Source: Elymus sibiricus
Lineage: Eukaryota > Streptophyta > Magnoliopsida > Poales > Poaceae
Reading direction: 5' to 3'
Length of the DNA: 64,000 nt
Assembly: GCA_039707655.1 (NCBI GenBank)
Contig: CM077676.1
Coordinates: forward strand, 237,313,366-237,377,365
The translations under genes and the position numbers were made by a program. Below, piece by piece: positions 34,800 through 45,131 of the stretch; the first letter of the stretch is position 1; each line of letters starts with the position of its first letter. The notes under the pieces were generated by a model. That model was not told where the DNA came from, made no database searches, and saw nothing but the letters and a program-made list of their open reading frames with translations.

Positions 34800-34924
34800 A
34801 ACATTGTTGGTGCTAAACATAGGAACGACCTGGGACGTTGGATTTGAGGATGTGTACGGCTCAGATACTCTGGATCTCCGCCCTTCGTGCTTTTATAGGG
34901 GCAGTAGAGTAGTAGATAGATAGA

Positions 34925-36459
34925 TGTAGTCGTTCTCAGGGTCTTTTGTGAGGCCTCAGCACTTGGCGAAACCGTTCGCGTTGAAGTCGGACTTGGCATC
35001 AACATTAAGAGGAGGTGCACGAAGGCAGCATGAGGCAGTAGGCGTACTCAACCGGAACTTAACTTGACGGGTGTGATGCTCGGTGTTGTTCGGGTGCTCG
35101 TAGAAGTGGTGAGGTTTCCTGCCGGGGCACTGGTGGCCGTGGAGGAGCCACGGGAGTCGGTCAGGGGAACACAGAGATCGTCGTGGCTTGGGTTGATGGC
35201 CGTGGAGGCCCTCGACGCAGCAGGAGGAGGCGGTACGGGGCACTGGAGCTTGGGCAGGAGGCGTCCCTGGTGGATGGCCCGCTGCGAGGCGCTCGACGGT
35301 GAGGTCCAACAGCAGAGCAGCGACAGCAGGCGCAGGAGGGTGGCGAGGCAGAGCAGCAGCGACTGCCATGGCGCAAGCGGCGGCTCAACATGGGAGGCAG
35401 GCGAGCCGAAGAAGGGAGAAGGCCGCGAGGGGAAGGAGGAGGCAGGGGCGGCTGCGGGCGTTGCTCGTCGGCATCGGCTCATGGCCGGCACGGCGCATCG
35501 GAGGGAGGTGGTCGGGCGAGACGGCACAAGGCAGCGGCGACGCGTGAGGCAGGAGCTAGAGAGGCGATGGGGCAGCTTGCCCGAGCGAAGGTCGGAGGTG
35601 TCGCAGCCGTGCGCGAGGAACAGCGGCACGGGTCTGCGCGAGGACAGCGGAGGCAGAGACGCGGCGCGAGCACGGGAGAGGAGGAAGGTGGCCCGGACGG
35701 CGGAGAAGATGGGCTCGCCGGCGGCGGGGTGCTCGCGGCGGCGCCATGGCCGAACAAGGCGTAGGAGAAGAGGAGGCGAGGGCAGTGACAGAGGTTCGTA
35801 GATCGCCGACGGTTGGCGGAGCTGGCCGGGTGCAGGGGATCGAGCCCACGCCTCTGTCTCTCGTGCAGGAGGCGGCGGCCAGGAGGAGGAAGGGATCGAG
35901 AGGGAGAGCAAATTGGGTAGGTGCTCGCTAGGGTTAAAACAGGGGAGTCGGCTGGGCTTAGGAGGCCGGCCCAGTTAACTGTTGGCTGGATTAAAAGAAA
36001 AGAAACAGAATTGTTTTTCTTTCTATTTACAGAAAAAGAAATAGAAGCAACAATATTTATCCGGAGGGCCAAATAAATACAAGTTGAGTTGAAAACTGGC
36101 ATGGGGCTACTTCGACATATTTCAAAGCGCCACGACTTGAACCGGAGCAAATTGGAGAGGGATCAAGGATTCAAATAACTTAGAAACAAGAGGGGTTTTA
36201 AATGCAAGTGTGTTTTGGTTGATTCGTAAAAATGGAATATTTATTATAGCTCCCTAAACTATTGGGAGGATATGTTATAAAGAGAAATCGCCATGTGCAT
36301 TTCCCTCGATTTAAATGGATCGAAAATCCATACAATTTATTTATTTGAGTTGCAAAATTTTAATGACATGATGGCATGATGAAATGATGCAATGCAAGAT
36401 AACATAGATCAAACAAATATAACAACAATAATGGAAAGAACCGGTCTCCGGCTGTTACA
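34925..36459 (-). other. U3 and GC-rich leader of the split solo LTR
   Basis: In element orientation the LTR starts at 36459. The stretch 35935-34960 is strongly GC-rich, with long overlapping frames in most phases. The longest (35911-35048, minus) is Pro/Ser/Arg-rich with no domain. The equivalent GC-rich block in the other solo LTR (40590-41450) encodes unrelated proteins, which argues that neither is coding. Confidence 0.5.
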
Positions 36460-37787
36460 ACTCCTAAGTCAATATACTCTAATATAGGTGACCTAGTCGC
36501 CGACCCACTTATAGATGAAGTTACCTAGTTTATTTTACTTCATCTAGATGTTCTTTCTTTTCGTTTCTTTTCTTGCTTAGCTAGAATTTCTTCTTCTAGT
36601 TAATTCATTGCAAATCTTATTCGAATTCATTGAAAATCCTTGTGAGATCATATTGCCAAGCGAGCTGAGTTGACAAAATTTTCTCTCTGCCTTGAATTTG
36701 GTATCTCCGATCCGAACCACACCGGTGCCACCAAGAAGCAATAAACGTTGCATACATGTTCATCGGTACAGCCGAAGAGGACAGACTCGGATACACTGAT
36801 GTGATCACTCAGTGACATTCCCATTCGGACTCACCGATTGATACTACTCGGAGACATCGATTTCGCTGCAAAAAGAACTTTTTGCCAAAATTTCTTTGTT
36901 CTTCTAACTCCAGCTTCACTCAATGATTCTTTATCCTCTGCCTGCATCTAAAGCTCAATTTCAGCTAGTTGTGCCTCTCGAGGACCATACCTATTTGACC
37001 GACAACCTTGAAGCTAAACCCTTCTTGGAAATTGATGTCAAAGGGGGAGAGAGATGCACATCAAAGCTCATCTACAAATCTCTTCTATAACAAGAGAGAC
37101 ATCCTAAAGGGAGAGAGATGCATTTTATAAGAGGAGATAATTCTACATGTTTCTAAGAGGGGAGAAACATGTATTTGATCCTAGTTGATCTATTTATTTG
37201 CCCTGTTGTTATTTGTGTTTGCTCTGATTTTGTCTCACCCTACCTACTCCCAATATCCAATTCTAAGATTCAGGGGGAGAGGAAGTTCAAGCTTAGGGGA
37301 GGAAAATCACTCTTGGAACCCTATTGAAAATCCTTTACTTGATCTTTTGGGGACATGGTTGCATCTAAAGAAGTATTCACTTAGTGATACTTTCTTCTAT
37401 ACATGTCATCCTAATGTTGGCATTCTTGATGGTCTTGTTTCTCTTTTTCTTTGAAGAAATTCTCTCGTGTTATCTAACCTTGTTTTCTCAAGATTATTTC
37501 TTAAGGAAAATGCTCAAGTACCTCAAGGTAAGTATATGTGTCACACTCATGTGCATGATGATCTCTTGCTTGTTGCACATATTGTTTGCAAGAAAGAATC
37601 ATGTACATGAAGATACTTCATTCTTGTTTCTTCGCTCTGATCATGTAGCCAAGATACATGTAACACATTACAGTCCCTTCCTATTGTGCATCTGCATTTC
37701 ATAAGCAATTATCGCTTACATGGCTGCACACGTGTAGGGGGAGCATATGCATGTTACATGTTTCTCAAAGCTCTCATACATTTCTTG
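36460..37787 (+). other. Copia 3' region downstream of pol, part 2
   Basis: Continues the copia element after the first solo LTR. Imperfect TCGGT-N3-ACCGA palindromes occur at 36700-36870 (for example TCGGTACAGCCGA, TCGGACTCACCGA), at the position corresponding to the internal array of the tandem units. I see no TATA-like box beside them and no counterpart of the second ORF. Purine-rich GGGGGAGAGAG words recur (37040-37170, 37270-37300). Short open frames are not supported as genes. Confidence 0.6.
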
Positions 37788-40370
37788 TGTAACGCCCAAT
37801 ATGCGGTTCTATCCTCAAGGGACTCGGAAGTCCCGCTAAGGATAGAAGCGCATATCAGAGACGCTTCGCAAGGTGGATATCGTTACATCATACCACGTAC
37901 TGAACAGATGAGAATACCAGATAAAGGTTTACACTCGCCACAAGCTACATCATGAATACATGAATACAACAGTACATAGCAAACATCATACAGAAGAGTA
38001 GGATCCGACTACGGATGAAATCAAACGAAAAAGAAGAACGACGTCCACCCTGCTAGTCCCAGGCTGCCAACCGGGAACCCATCCTATGATCGATGAAGAA
38101 GAAGAAGCAGAAGAAGACTCTAAAAGAACAAGCATCGCTCTCACGTCAAATCATCGCATTACATGTACCTGCACCTGTTGTTGTAGTAAACTGTGAGCCA
38201 CGAGGACTCAGCAATCCCATTACCATGGGTATCAAGACTAGCAAAGCTTAATGGGTATGGAATGGATAAGTGGTGAGGTTGCAGCAAGCACTAAGCATTG
38301 TATGGTGGCTAACTTATGAGTACAAGAATAAGAAGAGTAAACTACGCATAATCGAGCGCAAACTAGTAATGATCAAGAAGTGATCCTGAACACCTACTTA
38401 CGAGTCAAACATAACCCCACCGTGTTCTCTTCTCGAACTTCCTCGAAAAGAGACGATCACGGTTACGCACGTGGTTGGTGTATTTTAATTAGGATTAGTG
38501 TCAAGTTCTCTACAACCGGAGGTTATAAATATCCACGTGCCACATAACCACGGGCACGGCTTCGCGAAAGATTTAACCCTGCAGGGGTGTTCCAACCTGG
38601 TCCATCACAAACCAACACAAGCTGCGGTGGAAAAACCTCAACCTCAAGAAAACCCGATCAACCTCGAGTCAGCCCGAAGTATCCTCGGAATTCCGGTGCA
38701 CAAGACATTTCGACAATGGTAACACAAGTCCAGAAAGACCTCCTGGTATACCGACAATCCTGATAGGAGTCGCACGTATCTCATTCTCAGGGCACACCGG
38801 ATGGGCAAGACGTCGGGTTAGCTGAGACCCTGGTTGCCCCGGGGGCGCCGGACATCGCCCAGTTTGGACCAGCACCATCAGCACGGGCCCCCTTGTATTA
38901 TGTTGAATTAAGAATCCCCGGGTAGCGCTAACTCCCTATGCAAATTAATTATTTAATTCGGTATTATTATGTTGGCAAATGTTAACACCAAAGTTGGGCC
39001 TTGCTGGAAGCGGTTATTCAAAGCGAACTGTCAAGAGGGTCCCATTCCCCTGAGCATGTTAGGAATGCTAAACAAGGATCATAACACCGGTATTACGGAA
39101 ACTAAGGCGGCATGAGTGGAACAAAACACTAGGCAAAAGGCCGAGCCTTCCACCCAAAACCAAGTATATAGATGCATTAATTAAATAATAGATATTGTGA
39201 TATCCCATGATATCCATGTCCCAACATGGAACAACCTGCACTGCACCTGCAACTAGCACGCTATAAGAGGGGCTGAGCAAAGCGATAACATAGCCAAACA
39301 ACGGTTTGCTAGGATGGTGGAAGGTTAGAGGCTGTATCATGGCAATTAGGGAGGCTGACAAACAAGTGGTAGGTAGCGAGACATAGCGATAGCATCGAGA
39401 CAACTAGCAAGCAAAGATAGTAGTGATATCCAGGGTAATGATCATCTTGCCTGGAATCCCACTAGGAAGAAGATCGAATCCATAAAGTAGACGAACCAAC
39501 GTAGTCCAACGAATCCTCACACTCCGAAACATTACCGGGAACTATCGAGAAGAAGCACAACCGGAAAGAAGCAAACAACATGGTAAACACACAAGCATAA
39601 TCATGGCATGATGCACAATCAAGTATGATGCATGTCAAATTTAAAGAGGCATGTCATGGCAAGATGCAACAAACAAATACTACACATTAAGTGAAGCTCA
39701 ATATGCAACGAGTTGCATATTGACGAAATTCCACATACAATTATTTAGTTCACTCCCGTTTATGCTACTCAACAATGTTAAATGTTGTTAAACATGGCAA
39801 GAGATGAAGCACAATTAAACTACCTATCTAGACAATTTAAATGAGGCCGGAAACAACAAATAACAATTCCAAAAAATCCCCATATGCAATTTTCGAATTT
39901 GGTACTGTTCTGCCTAAAACATAATTTTAACGTTGTTAAACAACACAAGTAAGGGCAACATGTTACTCTACACATTTTTCTAGTCAATTTACATATGTAG
40001 TTTATTTAATTCAGAGCTACGGTTATTTAGATATGAAATAAACCATTTTAACATGTCATTTATGGAAATTAATGCAAACAGCAGTTTTAAACATTTTTAA
40101 CATGGATGAAAGTTGCATATTGTGAAACTACATGAAATTCTAAGCATTTTACATATATGACATGTTTTACTTGGATGCATGGATATTTAATTATTAGCAT
40201 TTTAAAATCATGGCATTTCTGTAATTATGCAATGCACTGGAAATTAACCAAATCCACAGGCAGAAAATAAAACATGCACGGGCCCGAAGCATCACAGTGC
40301 AGCGGCCCAGAAGAGGATTAGGCCCAAGTGGTTGTCTGCAAAAGAAAAGAAAAACGGGGTAAAAATTGGG

Positions 40371-40441
40371 GCACCTGGGACTCGAACCCATGACCTCCTG
40401 GTGTTGATGCACTGGGATGATCAGCTGAGCTGGCTGGGTGC
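40371..40441 (-). pseudogene. tRNA-like sequence in the solo LTR
   Basis: 71 bp closed by GCACC and GGTGC. In minus orientation it has an A-box-like AGCTCAGCTG and a perfect B-box/T-arm (ATGGG-TTCGAGT-CCCAG). The D and anticodon arms do not fold properly, so it is not a functional tRNA. It may be a tRNA relic or part of a tRNA-derived SINE. Confidence 0.4.
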
Positions 40442-40529
40442 TGGTGATCAGAGTGGGGCTCGTCTTTTAGATCAATCAGAGCCAAGAGTTGTTCCACTGG
40501 AATGAAAATTGCAGAAAAAAAAGAATGCA

Positions 40530-40592
40530 GTTGTGAGGATTTGATCCCTGGTCGCCTGGGTACAGACAAGTGGTGCTAGCCAGTGCGCTGCT
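40530..40592 (-). pseudogene. Second, weaker tRNA-like sequence
   Basis: In minus orientation an A-box-like TGGCTAGCACCA is followed about 35 bp later by the B-box-like GGATCAAATCC. It lies about 90 bp from the first tRNA-like sequence in the same orientation. The folding is weak. Confidence 0.25.
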
Positions 40593-41435
40593 GCTGTGTG
40601 CCCGTGAACAAAAGGCAAATCAGCTCCTCTTGAACAAAACTAAAAGGGCCGAGCTTGGAGTCATGGCTGCACGGTGATGCTCGTTGTCGACGCCGGCGAG
40701 CAAGACGACGGCAACAGCGGCTGTAGATCACCGGCGGGGGTGCGGAAAGGGTATGTGAGCGCGAGAGCGAGCGGCTGCTGCTTGCCGGTGTCGTGCGCGT
40801 GCGTGCGCTCAGGCACTAGCAGGAGCTCGACTCGATGTGGTGAGCTACGACAAACAAGAAGCTGGGCAGGCCCTGGTGCATGCCCGCGAGCTACAGACGA
40901 GGCGTTGCGTGTGTGGGTGATGCGAGGGGTGGCGTGGTGTGGACAGAAGTGGCGTTCAGCGAGGTGCACGAGCTCGAGGTCACGGCCATGGCGGCCGAAA
41001 CCGAAGACGCGCGGAATGATGGCTATGCAAACGAGACCAGAGAGGGATATGGGGAGGATTGGAGCTTCACTGTGGGGGTGCTGCTGGAGTCGTACGAGGT
41101 CGACGGCGACCGGAGATGGTGGGAGGATGCGCTGATCGTGGCGGTGGTGCTCGGTGTGTGAAGCAGAGGATGAAGCAGGGGAAGAAGAGGTCGTCGGGGA
41201 GGTCGATCCGGGGCTCGTGGACGCGTACGTGGATGAAGGAGACAAAGAGGAGGGTGGCGGTTCTCTCCCCGTGGCAGCAACGCAGATGACGGAGGTGTAC
41301 AAGCCGGGGACGAGCTTGAGCTCTCCTCGGCCATGTCGACGGCTATGGTGGCGTGGGCGTGGACCTACCTTGCGGCGGCGGCGGAGAGAGGAGAGGCAAA
41401 ATGGAGCGAGGAGGAAACCTAGGGATGGGGGCAGG

Positions 41436-41443
41436 ATTTTATA
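41436..41443 (-). promoter_or_regulatory. TATA box of the second solo LTR
   Basis: TATAAAAT on the minus strand, in a GC-rich setting (CGCCCTATAAAATCCTGCC), followed by a GC-rich leader. It gives a U3 of about 770 bp. Confidence 0.6.
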
Positions 41444-42260
41444 GGGCGAGGAAAGCAGCTCCGGCCGTCAAATCAAGGGCATGGTCGACGTGGCTACTGT
41501 TGATGTGCTACCGTACAACAGGAAGAAGGAGAACAGAGGAGGATCGGTGGAGTTGGGCTGATCGAAGAGGTAAGTGGCCGCGCTGGACCATGGCTGGGTG
41601 AGGCGCTGGGCTCTCTCTCTCTCCCTCCAAATTCTTTCCTTTTCCATTTTCCAGAACAGAAAATACTTGGAGGAAAAGAATAGAAGGGAAGGGATGGAAT
41701 TTGACAGAGAAGAAAAATATGTATGGAGTCATCGAAATATTCACAATTGAATAAAATGCCCTGGCAATATTTAAAGACAGAAAAATAAATCAAGTTTGAA
41801 TTTAATTCAAACTTGAGCCATTTTTGAATCTGGCCAAAACATTTGCAAAAGTGCTGAAATTTGGTGGAGAGACATTTGACATGGTTTAAAGGGTCCAGGA
41901 AAAGAGTGGACATTTTTCTGAGACACGAAAAATGCCACTTGCAATAAATGCCAAAATTGGAAGAAGGAAGATGGAGATGGGGTTTTGCACTTGAAGATGG
42001 ATCAAGCAAGATGCAAAGCAACCATGGAGGGGAAGGGAAAGATGGAGAGCACACAATTATTATGCAAACAACAAGGATGCAAGAATGCAACACAACAACA
42101 ATGATGATTATGATGGATGATGCTAAACAAAATAAAACAAACATACATCACAAGCAATGCAAGCATGAACATAGCATAAAATAATGGAGGTCTCGGTCTT
42201 GGGTTGTTACATCTTGTTACATTTTTATTTGAAGCTTTGATGTATGTTGTCATCAATTAC

Positions 42261-42275
42261 CAAAAAGGGGGAGAT
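42261..42275 (+). other. Polypurine tract of the copia element
   Basis: CAAAAAGGGGGAGAT directly before the LTR start TGAAAGC. It is the same motif as in the tandem units (12925-12939). Confidence 0.8.
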
Positions 42276-43814
42276 TGAAAGCACATTTTCTCCCTTGGTG
42301 GTTTTGGTAATTCATGTCAACATACATATTGTTGGACTAATATTTTCATCTAGTGTGTTTCTGAAAAGTTCAACATTGGCATGGCAAGGACATGAGATTG
42401 TGGGCCCCTAAAAAATGCTAAGGACATGAGATTGTGGACCCCTTCAAAATGCAAAAGCCTCAAGACTCTACATTTTTGGTTAAGTGATCTAAGATCACAT
42501 TGAGTCCATAGGAAAGCCAATACTATTAAAAGGGGATAAGGTTTTGATCATGACTCAATTGCTCAAGTGCTTGAAGATATTGCTCCAAAACCCTCAACCA
42601 TTTTTCCAAATCCTATGTGTCCAAACCCTAACTTTCAAACTTGGTCCCACCGAAACCTCCATATCCAGACTCATCGAGTTGATCCCAGACAGAGCCATAG
42701 CCAAACCCTAGCAAATCGGTTCTACCGAGATGACGTTCGGTCCCACCGAAATGAGGTGACCAAGTTTCTGTAACCCTTTCACACCTTTTTGGAATTACCG
42801 AGTTGGTTTGATTGGAACTACCGAAACAAGGTCTCACTTAGGTCATTGCACATCGGTCCCACCAAGTTGTTCCAGTCGGTCTCACCGAGATGCCCAACGT
42901 TCGAATCTTTTACATAGGTCGGTCTCACCAAGATTTTCATTTCGGTGTCACCGAGTTGAGTCAAAAGGTTGTAACGGTTGGATTCTTGGTGAAGGCTATT
43001 TATACCCCTCCACCCCCATTCACTCTCAAGGAGAGCCATCAAAATGAAACTACACTTCCACCATTCACTTTCTGTGAGAGAACCACCTACTCATGTGTTG
43101 AGATCAAGAGATTCCAATCCAATCATTTGAATCTTGATTTCTAGCCTCCCCAAGTTGCTTTCCACTCCAATCCTTCTCCTACCCAAGCAAAATCTATGAG
43201 AGAGTGATTGAGTGTTGAGGAGACTATCTTTTGAAGCACAAGAGCAATGAGTTCATCACCAACAACAACATCTATTACCTTTTGGAGAGTGGTGTCTCCT
43301 AGATTGGTTAGGTGTCACTTGGGAGCCTCCAAGATCTTGTGGAGTTGAACCAAGGAGTTTGTAAGGGCAAGGAGATCGCCTACTTCGTGAAGATCTATCC
43401 CGAGTGAGGCTAGTCCTTCGTGGACGTAAGCCATGGTGGAATAGACAAGGTTGCTTCTTCGTGGACCCTTCGTGGGTGGAGCCCTTCGTGGACTCGCGCA
43501 GTCGTTTCCCTCCGTGGGTTGAAGTCTCCATCAACGTGGACGTACGATAGCACCACCTATCGGAACCACGCCAAAAATCACCGTGACTTCATTGCGTTTG
43601 ATCTTCCTATCTCTACCCCATTACTTTTCGCACATTTGCATGTTGTACTATTTCCGCTACCCTATCTCTAGATATGCATGTGTAGAAAGTGTTGGTTGTA
43701 TCTTAACTAGTGCCAAAATCTGCCTAAACTTCAAGAAAACTAAAAACCTCACCTTTGGTTTGTTAAGTGTCTATTCACCCCCCCCCCTATAGACTCTATC
43801 TTCTCGATCCTACA
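42276..43814 (+). repeat. 3' LTR of the SIRE/Maximus-type copia element
   Basis: 1539 bp, TGAAAGCACA ... CGATCCTACA. U3 carries TCGGT-N3-ACCGA palindromes at about 42640-42960 (TCGGTTCTACCGA, TCGGTCCCACCGA, TCGGTCTCACCGA, TCGGTGTCACCGA), then a TATA box TATTTATA at 42997-43004. A 32-bp or so direct duplication (AAGGACATGAGATTGTGG) lies at about 42384-42452. U5 shares the CTTCGTGG-rich block with the tandem LTRs. Confidence 0.88.
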
Positions 43815-44129
43815 TCCGAATCGGGTATAACATCCAAGCCCCTGGCTCCGTCAGATTGGCTGGGCTTGCAGTCCTCTGTCGACAGGTACCTCGACTCCAG
43901 GAGATCTTTGGCTGAGTCCGGAGAAAGAGTGTGAGGCTCGGGAATAACTTCAATATCGTCACACTCCGATTCTTGAGGGAGAGGGTGCAATTCATGGGGC
44001 CTCCCTTCTTCGGTTGATCTGATGACGGGGGATTTCGGTGTAAAGGTTACACCGTGGAGATTTTGGTCATTAACCGACGCTTCCATTGCTCCGGAGCGAC
44101 CACACAGCGGGACCTGCATGGGCCACCAA
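43815..44129 (-). pseudogene. Tat-type gypsy leader/first ORF fragment
   Basis: Directly inside the LTR that ends at 44130 (element orientation). A putative PBS (TTGGTGGCCCATGC) is followed by an ATG near 44086 and a hydrophilic frame of about 90 residues (for example EECRPHELHPLPQ-like and DAKDLLESRY-like segments). The copia LTR end cuts it at 43814. I cannot assign a domain; its position fits the start of the gag-proximal ORF. Confidence 0.45.
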
Positions 44130-44437
44130 TGTTGGTACTAAAACCAGCTGATCTCGGGTAGGGGTTCCCGAGCTGTGGATATGGGATCAATGGGTAACAG
44201 GAGACAAGGGAGACAATGTTTACCCAGGTTCGGGCCCTCTCGAAGAGGTAAAACCCTACGTCCTGCTTTGATTATATTGATGTTATGGAGTATCGAGTAC
44301 AAGATGATCTACCTCGAGATCGTATGATTGTGTTCTAACCCTAAGGCTTGTGATTGTGCCTCTATGGACTAAACCCCTCGGCTTATATAGATTGCAGGGA
44401 TACCTAGGTTTACACATACACTACTAGGGAAAACCCT

Positions 44438-44635
44438 AGCAGTAGCGTGGGTTTGTGGCCTAGCAGTAGCGCGGGTACCAGCGCTACTGCTAGGGCGCTA
44501 CAGCTAATGTTTAGCAGTAGCGCCAGTTGTACCCCGCTACTGCTAACAAACCTAGCAGTAGTGTTGGCGCGACCAGCGCTACTGCTAACACTACATAGCA
44601 GTAGCGTCTGTCCAACCAGCGCTACTGCTAAATTT
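44438..44635. repeat. Left subterminal repeats of the CACTA
   Basis: AGCAGTAGCG and its complement CGCTACTGCT alternate about nine times, often paired head to head (AGCAGTAGCGCGGGTACCAGCGCTACTGCT style). These are typical binding sites for the CACTA DNA-binding protein. Confidence 0.8.
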
Positions 44636-44725
44636 TTCCTTTTTTTTATTTTCTTCTGCGTATTTGCACTGTGTTTGTACATGTTTTATACAGTAGTCTC
44701 ATCACATTATTTTATGATCATGATT

Positions 44726-44858
44726 AGTTATTATATCAGTGGGTGAAAGAGATGTGGATTAGATTCAAGTGGAGGCAACATGGTGCAGATCCAAAGTACT
44801 ACTAATCCAAAGTTCTTGAATCTAATCCATGTTTCTTTCACCCACTGATATAATAGCT
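44726..44858. repeat. Inverted repeat (44-bp arms) inside the CACTA
   Basis: Arm 44726-44769 and arm 44815-44858 are near-perfect reverse complements (TTATATCAGTGGGTGAAAG against CTTTCACCCACTGATATAA, then GGATTAGATTCAAG against CTTGAATCTAATCC). The loop is about 45 bp. An AT-rich ATCATCATAATAATAACTC stretch follows. Confidence 0.8.
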
Positions 44859-45131
44859 CATCATGCTCATAATGATATAACAACTCAGCATCATCATCAT
44901 AATAATAACTCATCATCATTATCATAATAACACAAGTCATACTCATCATTATCATAGTCATCTAACAACTTCTACTCATTATCATAGTCATAACCAACCC
45001 TAGTTAATTGTTCTTAGCACATGATCATGCGTATTAGCTAGGACCTGCTACGCTCTCTAAGGTAAAATAGCATAAAACAACATAGCCCCTAACTCTCCAT
45101 TATGAAGAATGGAGATTATCCTGTCTCCAAT

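Larger units (their letters stand above)
28567..34924 (-). mobile_element. Probable Helitron, minus orientation
   Basis: The proposed 5' end in element orientation is TCTATCTATCTACTACTCTA at 34924. The proposed 3' end at 28567 is a hairpin-forming GACGTGCGTTGCACGTGC followed by CCAG-T, one base off the canonical CTRR-T. Host bases at the junctions are A and T, as for Helitron insertion, with no TSD. Removing it restores a continuous solo LTR. It contains no Rep/helicase, so it would be non-autonomous. It carries two MITE insertions, exon-like pieces on the minus strand and a GC-rich 5' part. The 3' end mismatch is the main weakness. Confidence 0.5.
26001..36459 (-). mobile_element. Solo LTR of a long-LTR retrotransposon, split by a Helitron
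   Basis: Ends TATAACTCCC ... CGGCTGTTACA on the plus strand (ancestral TGTAAC start mutated by one transition). Flanked by perfect 5-bp repeats ACTCC (25996-26000 and 36460-36464). Without the Helitron at 28567-34924 it is 4101 bp, close to the second copy at 37788-42211, with which it shares the first 2 kb or so. In element orientation it starts TGTAACAGCCGG. No internal region, PBS or PPT is present, so it is a solo LTR. I do not know the family name. Confidence 0.8.
37788..42211 (-). mobile_element. Second solo LTR of the long-LTR family
   Basis: Ends TGTAACGCCC ... GGGTTGTTACA on the plus strand, 4424 bp, flanked by perfect 5-bp repeats TCTTG (37783-37787 and 42212-42216). The first 2.4 kb is closely similar to the start of the element at 26001. 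In element orientation it starts TGTAACAACCC, with a TATA box at 41436-41443 and then a GC-rich leader. No internal region is present. Both solo LTRs are in minus orientation within the same copia 3' region. Confidence 0.82.
22819..43814 (+). mobile_element. SIRE/Maximus-type copia element, 5'-truncated, with nested insertions
   Basis: Pieces in order: pol 22819-25421, 3' region 25422-26000, 36460-37787 and 42212-42260, PPT 42261-42275, 3' LTR 42276-43814. The sequence on each side of the two solo LTRs joins cleanly once one copy of each TSD is removed. The LTR is a diverged relative of those in the tandem array: same ends, same recurrent CTTCGTGG block and same palindromes. The 5' LTR, gag, protease and the start of integrase are missing, cut at the Athila-type LTR. 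Confidence 0.85.

Noticed and set aside
35048..35911. Long minus-strand frame (287 residues), with other long frames on both strands in the same GC-rich block
   Set aside because: Frames are open in most phases because of high GC. The product is Pro/Ser/Arg-rich without a domain, and the matching GC-rich block of the second solo LTR encodes unrelated sequence.
40661..41450. Overlapping GC-rich frames, including one starting near the LTR TATA box
   Set aside because: Same reasoning: LTR leader composition, no domain, not conserved in the sister solo LTR.
43815..43819. TCCGA as TSD of the copia element
   Set aside because: Its 5' end is missing from the window, so no partner repeat can be seen.
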